From positions 1,302,001 through 1,366,000 of the forward strand of contig OY725491.1 of the NCBI GenBank assembly GCA_963281255.1: 64,000 bases of DNA. The letters are read 5' to 3'. The stretch is from Aphrocallistes beatrix. Taxonomy: Eukaryota; Porifera; Hexactinellida; Sceptrulophora; Aphrocallistidae. The first letter of the stretch is position 1; each line of letters opens with the position of its first letter. This document shows, one piece after another, positions 43,901-64,000 of this stretch. Below the pieces are notes generated by a model. The model made no database searches, was not told where the DNA came from, and saw only the letters and a program-made list of their open reading frames with translations. Both the position numbers and the translations under genes were made by a program.

Positions 43901-46900
43901 AGTAGTCCTGTACGGGGGAGTTCCTCTCCACCGAGCGAGCTCTCCTGGTCCCCGTAGAGCTCTCTACACACGATGTTATAACATATAACTAGTGGGGTTC
44001 ACGATCATTTTATCTAAGATACGATCTCAAAAATATTTCGTTTTGTGACAACAATTAAGAAAGATTAATCTTAGAAATGATGCTACTTATGTATGTATCA
44101 TGTAAATGTTTTCAACCCTTTTTGGGCGTGGACTCCTATAGCAATTATTCCTATATTCTGTGTACCCCCTCCTATTAACCGTAATACAAAAGTTCGGAAC
44201 CTGTGGACCTCCTGATGTCTTCTGTGGATCACTAAGGGGTCCATGGACCCCAGGCCAAGTTGGAACCACTGATGTAAATCATATACTGAAGGATATGATT
44301 TACATCAAATTTTTCAACTGAGTCAGTGGAAGTGATTTGATAGATTTAGGGATGATCATATCTCACACCTATCACCCGGATAATCTGAGATAGTTATTTA
44401 AATATGAATTCCAGGCAACTAACTCCTCCTCGGTTTGGACTGTATGATGACGTCCCCCTCGTATATCCCCCGGGCATCCCTGCCAGGTCTCCTCCTCTTG
44501 TCATCCGCCACCCCACTCCTGCTGAAGTCCACTCTCAGGTTGTTGCCGCCGCTCCTCAGCTTGCGGCCCCTCCAGTCCACGATGGCTGCGTAGCAGGAGT
44601 CGATGCTCTCGAACGTGAGGAAGCAGTAGGTCGTGTTGTCCAGATACTCCACTCGGCGGAGAGGTCCGTATCTAAATAACGTTCATACAGTCGAAACCGG
44701 TTTTTTCTTACTATTTCTTTACAGGTTCTAACAGCAAGAAAAAACGATTGTAAGAAAAAAACGATAAGTAAGGATAAACCAGAGTGAGAAAAAACCGGTT
44801 TCGACTGTAGTTAGAGCTCAGACGATCAGAAGCGTAGCCAGACACTCCTAAAACGAAAATTTACAGGTCCTGGAGGATATGCCGGCAGGCCCTACATACG
44901 ATATAGGATTCCATACGAAAGATATGCAGTAGAACCTGCATAATCTGACGCTCGTTAGGAAACGAAAAAAGCGTCGGATCACCAAATAGTGGGATTACGC
45001 AGTACACATTGCATGGTGTGAAGCTCATTGGGATACGAAACAATGTCAGATTATAGAGGTGCTCCTGATTAAACAGGTGTCGGATTATGGAGGTTCTACT
45101 GTATTTGGAATGAGATCTATATATTAAGTAGAACAAGGAGATGACGTATATAGTATAGGTGATAAGGACAGTATGGTACTGGACAATTCGGTACGTGGGC
45201 ATTTCAGTACGTAGATATATGATACACGTACTGTCTCAATCCCATACCGTAAACTGGGGCGACTTTGGCCCTAAGAAGCTGCTTTGTCCCCACAATAGCA
45301 ATTTTAATAAAAGATACACAAACTTAGAAATATTGCGGTTTAAATACCTTTGGATATATTGAGAGTTTCATTCAACATATTATCAATGTTATTACATTGA
45401 TTCATAAGTTTGAGTATATTTTATTAAAATTGCTATTGTGGGACAAAGCAACCTCTTAGGGCCAAAGTCGCCCAGTTTACGGTAGTATAGGGTGCTCAAT
45501 TCCACTTAGATCTTTTGAGATAACATCTCTGGATTTTGAATTAGCTGGTGGAGCAGTTTAAGTGTCAATTGTACAGTGTTTAATACATTAATTAATATAT
45601 ACCGTTCATTTTCAGCTAAAATCACAGACAATTTTGGGTTGTATAATTTGTCTCGATTTATGAAACACACCTAGAGAACTCCCTCTTCAGTTCCTGTGCA
45701 TCTCCTCTGTTAGTTATTCCCCTCACAACCAATTTGGTGGTTGGAATGCCTTTATTAAAAGTAATATAGAGTCTAGAGCCACCGACATGCTTGTGATTCA
45801 TTGACTCCCGAGCAAATATCGCATCCCTATCCATTGAATACTTTACCTGCAAAAGTTTTCTGAGATGAAACAACGAATACAGAGTTTTCAAAGTACAGTC
45901 AGGGTCGCTTATTATGAACCCGCTTAAATATGAACATTCGTTTATTATGAACTAACCTCCTGGTTCCAATTTCATTTAGATAGGATTTGTATTGAACCAA
46001 GTTCGCTTAATATGAAGTATCTCTATTATGAACATATTTTTTGGTCCCCTGGTGGTTCACAATAAGCGACCCAGACTGTATGTAAGAGAAGTGCTACCTG
46101 AGCGTAGGCACACTTGGTGTATCTGTTCAGCTTGATGTCCAGGTCTATCAGGTTCCCGAACCGCGAGAAAACGCGTCTCAGCTCAGATGCGGACACCTCG
46201 GGGTCTAGGTTCCCGATCAGGAGGGTGCGGGAGGGGCTGACCTGCGGACTCCCGGAACGAGCTCCTGCGAAGGGGGGAGGGGACAGGCGTCTGTTGCGGA
46301 TGTACCGGTTGATGGAAGAAGGGTTGGGTGCATCGAAATCGTCGTCCATGTAGAGAGGGGAACGTCGGTAGCTGATGTCCTGGTCTCGAGAGGATTTGGT
46401 GCACCACTCGATACGGAGAGGTTTGTCAAACACGAACATATCCTGGCACCTGTGGCGTGCAGGAGAGAGTCAATGGGTCGTAAAGATAACAGCTCTTGTA
46501 CAATTATAATACAGTCGAAATTGTTTTTGTAATGGAGCTGCTACAGTAATCATGCAATGCTTACAGAGGTTTAGCGATATAAAAAAGTCACTTCTGTCCA
46601 TCATGATTAAACATTATTAATTAAAATATAAATTAATCTGAATTAGATTAGGGATTTGGCTAACTCTCATTTCCAGTTAAGTCATTTTGGGCGGGTGAAG
46701 CCATACAAATAGGGGACTTTACTATAAATAGAATGGACCCCAAGGCGAATTCGGAATTTATTAAAACCGAAGAGCGCTGGTTAGTTTCGAGATTTCGTAT
46801 AATTGGTCAAAAAAAGTGGTCAATGGTGGATTGTACCAATCGTAATGCTTCAGTATCTTTTTAATTATTTAAACATGATAAAACATGACCTATCCACTTG

Positions 46901-47831
46901 TGTGAGAATATTTCTAAATAAATACGCTAACAGCACAGACCTTGTGTGTGCATCATGAGCCGCGTCGTGAGATTCAAAGTTCACAAAGGCGTGTCTCGAC
47001 TTTCCATATCCAGCTACTCGAACCTGGATACGTCCGAATTTCTTAAAAATGTGGTAGAGCGTCTCCTCCATCGTGGTGTCCCTGACGCTCTCCTCCAGGT
47101 TCCCTATCCGCAGGACGTACGGCATCTCCAGGTCCCTTTCCCTGCCAGGGGGCAGGAGGTCGTAGTCCAAGGAGTCCCTCATACCTGTCAACAACACCTG
47201 TCATCATAGGCGTGACTATTTTGTTTTTTTAATGGTTAGCTGGGGTGGCGAGATTTGTAAACATATATCACAACTAATGTGTTATGCCACCACAAGTCAA
47301 CATAACATTTAGGTCTGAGGTGGCACGGTACCCCTGCCACCCCTGGAGTTACGCCTATGCTTGTCATGTCAGGAACTGTCCCAGGACGAACACGGAGTTT
47401 AAGATGCAAATTCAGGAAACTTTCTAAGCATTTGCCTTAGGAGCGGTCTATGAGATCTGGGGCCATGAGTCACGAGATCGAAACCGGGGCAAATGTCCCG
47501 AATGCTCCCCTTGAACGGTCATTTATACTCTGAAAACCAAACACTAGGAATTTCGAATGGAGTTGTTGATTTTAACGTAATATTATACTATCAATCTAAT
47601 CTATGGAGAGTTCAACTATTATAAATTCCCTGAGAACAACTCACCGTCGAATGTCTCTCTCCTCCCCAGCCTCCCCTCTAGTCTCCGCTCACGGCCTGTG
47701 GGCCTCCCTCTCTTCATATCGTTCATGTATCCGCCGAATTCTCTTCGACCCCTCGCGGGTCCTAGTCGGTCCGAGGTAGGGCGGCGTTCATCTGCATAGA
47801 ACCTGTTACGTATTCGCTCTCGAAAGTCCAT
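40963..47831 (-). CDS. RBM15-type Spen protein (3 RRMs + SPOC), 10 exons
   Basis: The exons are 47831-47645, 47184-46941, 46449-46098, 45846-45671, 44671-44424, 43963-43803, 43258-43096, 42811-42611, 42308-42000 and 41147-40963. All join in frame to give 741 residues. RRM1 lies at ~83-160 ('YVLRIGNLEES', 'RHAFVNF'), RRM2 at ~217-295 ('RTLLIGNLDPEVS', 'CAYAQVKY') and RRM3 at ~297-370 ('TKLVVRGI', 'YCFLTFES'). An RS/acidic linker ('TGTRRARSVERNSPV') follows, then a SPOC domain at ~553-741 ('VWFGAFMLKN', 'TQMHLIDG', 'GVLHAFPPCSFS', 'HLVVLVV'). RBM15 proteins recruit the m6A writer complex to RNA and bind corepressors or SETD1 through SPOC. Domain order and spacing fit RBM15 better than the much larger SHARP/SPEN. 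Introns are short and carry several MITEs. The start follows from the first ATG of exon 1. Confidence 0.92.
41613..42010. repeat. 29-bp minisatellite containing the RBM15 exon-9 splice donor
   Basis: Fourteen copies of a 29-base unit (read on + as 'ctaaactcactgatgttatc' plus nine more bases) repeat at exact 29-base spacing. On the coding strand each unit contains 'atcagtgagt', a strong 5' splice site. The copy nearest the exon is the real donor (exon ends at 42000), and the exon's last ten bases are part of the repeat. Units differ by single substitutions (C/T at two positions), with a run of like variants at the exon-proximal end. Confidence 0.9.
43310..43459. mobile_element. 150-bp pogo-like MITE (family A) in an RBM15 intron
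   Basis: Starts 'cagtggaattcgcttatt' and ends in its complement, flanked by TA (43308-43309 and 43460-43461). Near-identical to the copies at 3696-3852 and 51793-51965. It lies about 50 bases upstream of RBM15 exon 7. A partial mariner-type MITE end follows (about 43470-43560). Confidence 0.75.
44688..44807. mobile_element. 120-bp TA-flanked MITE in an RBM15 intron
   Basis: Perfect ends 'cagtcgaaaccggtttttt' and the complement, with TA at 44686-44687 and 44808-44809. Internal A-rich 'aagaaaaaaacgat' motifs. Located only about 15 bases upstream of the acceptor of RBM15 exon 5, so it lies where branch point and pyrimidine tract should be. Confidence 0.75.
44927..45101. mobile_element. 175-bp MITE in an RBM15 intron
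   Basis: Ends 'cagtagaacctgcataatc' and '...tatggaggttctactg' are inverted. TA is present at the right side (45102-45103); the left flank is TG, presumably mutated. Same terminal 'cagtagaac' as 284-484 and 48663-48807. Confidence 0.65.
45247..45482. mobile_element. 236-bp MITE with ~70-bp inverted arms in an RBM15 intron
   Basis: Starts 'ccgtaaactggggcgactt' and ends in the near-perfect complement 'cgcccagtttacgg', flanked by TA (45245-45246 and 45483-45484). Long arms and a short core would fold into a hairpin when the intron is transcribed. Confidence 0.8.
45896..46078. mobile_element. 183-bp pogo-like MITE in an RBM15 intron
   Basis: Ends 'cagtcagggtcgcttatt' and '...aataagcgacccagactg' with TA at 45894-45895 and 46079-46080. 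Internal copies of 'ttatgaac' in the same style as family A. It sits between exons 3 and 4, about 20 bases from the exon-3 donor. Confidence 0.8.
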
Positions 47832-49265
47832 TATTAATCCACTAATCTCACACTTCAAACAGTTACAATGGAACAGTTATTCATTGGATCCGATTAGAGG
47901 GCAACGATACTCACATTCGATTTTATCAAAAAATTGCCAAAGTGGAAACGAGAGAACTCTTGTGTAAAGAACAAACTTTCACTGAATTAATTTATCAGGA
48001 TTGAGAGTCTGATAGAGGATGAATGTCTAGTCATCACACACGTTTCTGAATACAATATTTGTGCTCAGTACTAGCATAAGTGGGCAAGGTAGTCAGATAC
48101 GGAATTTATCAATTAACTCCGGAGGTTTTAGTCTCAATAGCCTCAATGATAATCCGCCCTGGTGTTGTATAGATCAGCGCTTCTCACTCGGGATTCCGCC
48201 AAAGTGATTTTAGGTTCCCTGAAACTCGGGGGTTCCATATGGGTTCAGTGACTCGGAAATATTCCAATTTACTAGGTTATCAATTACTTATTCTGACAGA
48301 AAATTAGAGTACCTTTGACTAAATGTAAGCTGGTCCAAAAAACTTGTTGTCCATTAGCATTAGTCAGATATACTAATGTTATATGTACCCTAGATCTGCA
48401 TTGAAAATTATTACATATTTGGACAATTGAGGCTAGTTTCAGTAACACAGTTAGAGCTAGCCTTGCTTGTTTGGATAATTGAGGTGTTTATGTGAACAAA
48501 ATTGCTCAAGTGAATGTGCAGATAGCAGAGCAAATAAATGTGAAATGTTCCAACAATCGGGATATTCAAAGACGAGATGTTGCAAGGTCCAATGTTGACC
48601 ATTGTCATGCTGTTGAAATATTAAATTAGTACAGTTCAAATGCTCTAACAAGAAACGCGCTACAGTAGAACCTCGTTATAATACGAACATATATTTTATT
48701 CCTAAGCAGGAAAATGCATGTAAATCACTCCGGTTGATATGGATTCCGGATAAAACGAAAAAAATTCGCTTCGGTTCCCTCATGTTCGTATTAACGAGGT
48801 TCTACTACACATCTTACTTTGAAGATAATGATCTATGCGTATCTCAGATATTCCATATTGGTTCCCAATAATCTAGTGTACAGAATATATCAAGGGGATC
48901 TACATAATCTTAAATTTGCTACTACGTACATAGTATAGTGAATGGGGTTTACATAATATGAAAAATTGGTATAAGGGTTCCACGACCAAAAAACCAAACA
49001 AGGTGGGAAAATGTGCCTAATTTTTAGAGTTAATGCATATTATGAACCAAAGAGGCATTTAAGGGAACAGTTGAATACATGGAAAGATCATTAATATTCT
49101 ACATATAGGGGGTATATAGCATAAGTATATACAATCAAAAAAGTCAAATACTAATATCTAGGCATAATAAGGCTACTAGAAAACTTGTCATAACATACAA
49201 TCTTTCCAAAAAGAAAACGCGAATACAACAAAGAAACACATATTCAGTACACGTTGGGTGGTCAG
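47832..49265. other. Intergenic region between RBM15 and the Ca2+-ATPase 3' end
   Basis: No gene was supported. A pogo-like MITE lies at 48663-48807. A short mutually complementary patch around 'gtttggataattgagg' and 'ggacaattgaggc' occurs at 48418-48490. The left part presumably contains the RBM15 promoter and the right part the 3' UTR of the ATPase. Confidence 0.45.
48663..48807. mobile_element. 145-bp pogo-like MITE
   Basis: Starts 'cagtagaacctcgttataat' after a TA, and ends '...ttaacgaggttctact' (last base changed and the right TA lost). The ends match those near 22731-22942 and 44927. Confidence 0.65.

Positions 49266-64000
<14,735 letters not shown>

Overview
The window is animal nuclear DNA: AT-rich, with GT-AG introns, TA-flanked non-autonomous transposons, and genes for well-known metazoan proteins (plasma-membrane Ca2+-ATPase, ATG5, RBM15/Spen, KXD1, ANKMY1, NHERF-like PDZ, TRAF-like). 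The compact, nested gene layout, the TRAF-like paralogues and the tandem CD225-type genes suggest an early-branching marine invertebrate, and I lean towards a demosponge. That lean is inference; no marker gene here settles it. One assembly gap (200 N) lies at 11815-12014. No rRNA, tRNA or CRISPR array was seen.

Region 1 (1-20 kb): a tandem array of six related, unrecognised secreted proteins on the + strand, about 217 aa each. Each has a signal peptide, one domain with four conserved cysteines, and a hydrophobic C-terminal tail resembling a GPI-anchor signal. One copy is broken (4537-5167) and one is a two-domain fusion running into the gap (10624-11814). Flanks were duplicated with the genes. 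One duplicate carries a fold-back transposon and its sister copy preserves the empty site.

Region 2 (20-33 kb): a repeat-rich stretch, then an ANKMY1-like gene (MORN, ankyrin, MYND; seven exons, minus strand, 23686-32701). Its third intron holds a head-to-head inverted pair of TRAF-like zinc-finger genes, one intact (+) and one lacking its C-terminal domain (-).

Region 3 (33-41 kb): a small unrecognised acidic ORF, a single-exon NHERF-like gene (long acidic/lysine-rich N-terminus, one PDZ, ERM-binding-type tail), and KXD1 (BORC/BLOC-1-related) on the minus strand.

Region 4 (40.9-47.8 kb): a complete ten-exon RBM15-type Spen gene (three RRMs and SPOC, 741 aa, minus strand) with introns full of small TA-flanked elements. 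One intron is made largely of 14 copies of its own 5' splice site.

Region 5 (49-64 kb): the 3' 14 exons of a plasma-membrane Ca2+-ATPase (minus strand, about 976 residues, 5' end outside the window). Two of its introns host + strand genes: a complete three-exon ATG5, and four single-exon CD225/IFITM-like genes. Another intron holds a 350-bp array of alternating CACGTG and CATATG palindromes.

Exon boundaries were set by hand from GT-AG signals, reading-frame continuity and general knowledge of the families. No search or transcript data were available.
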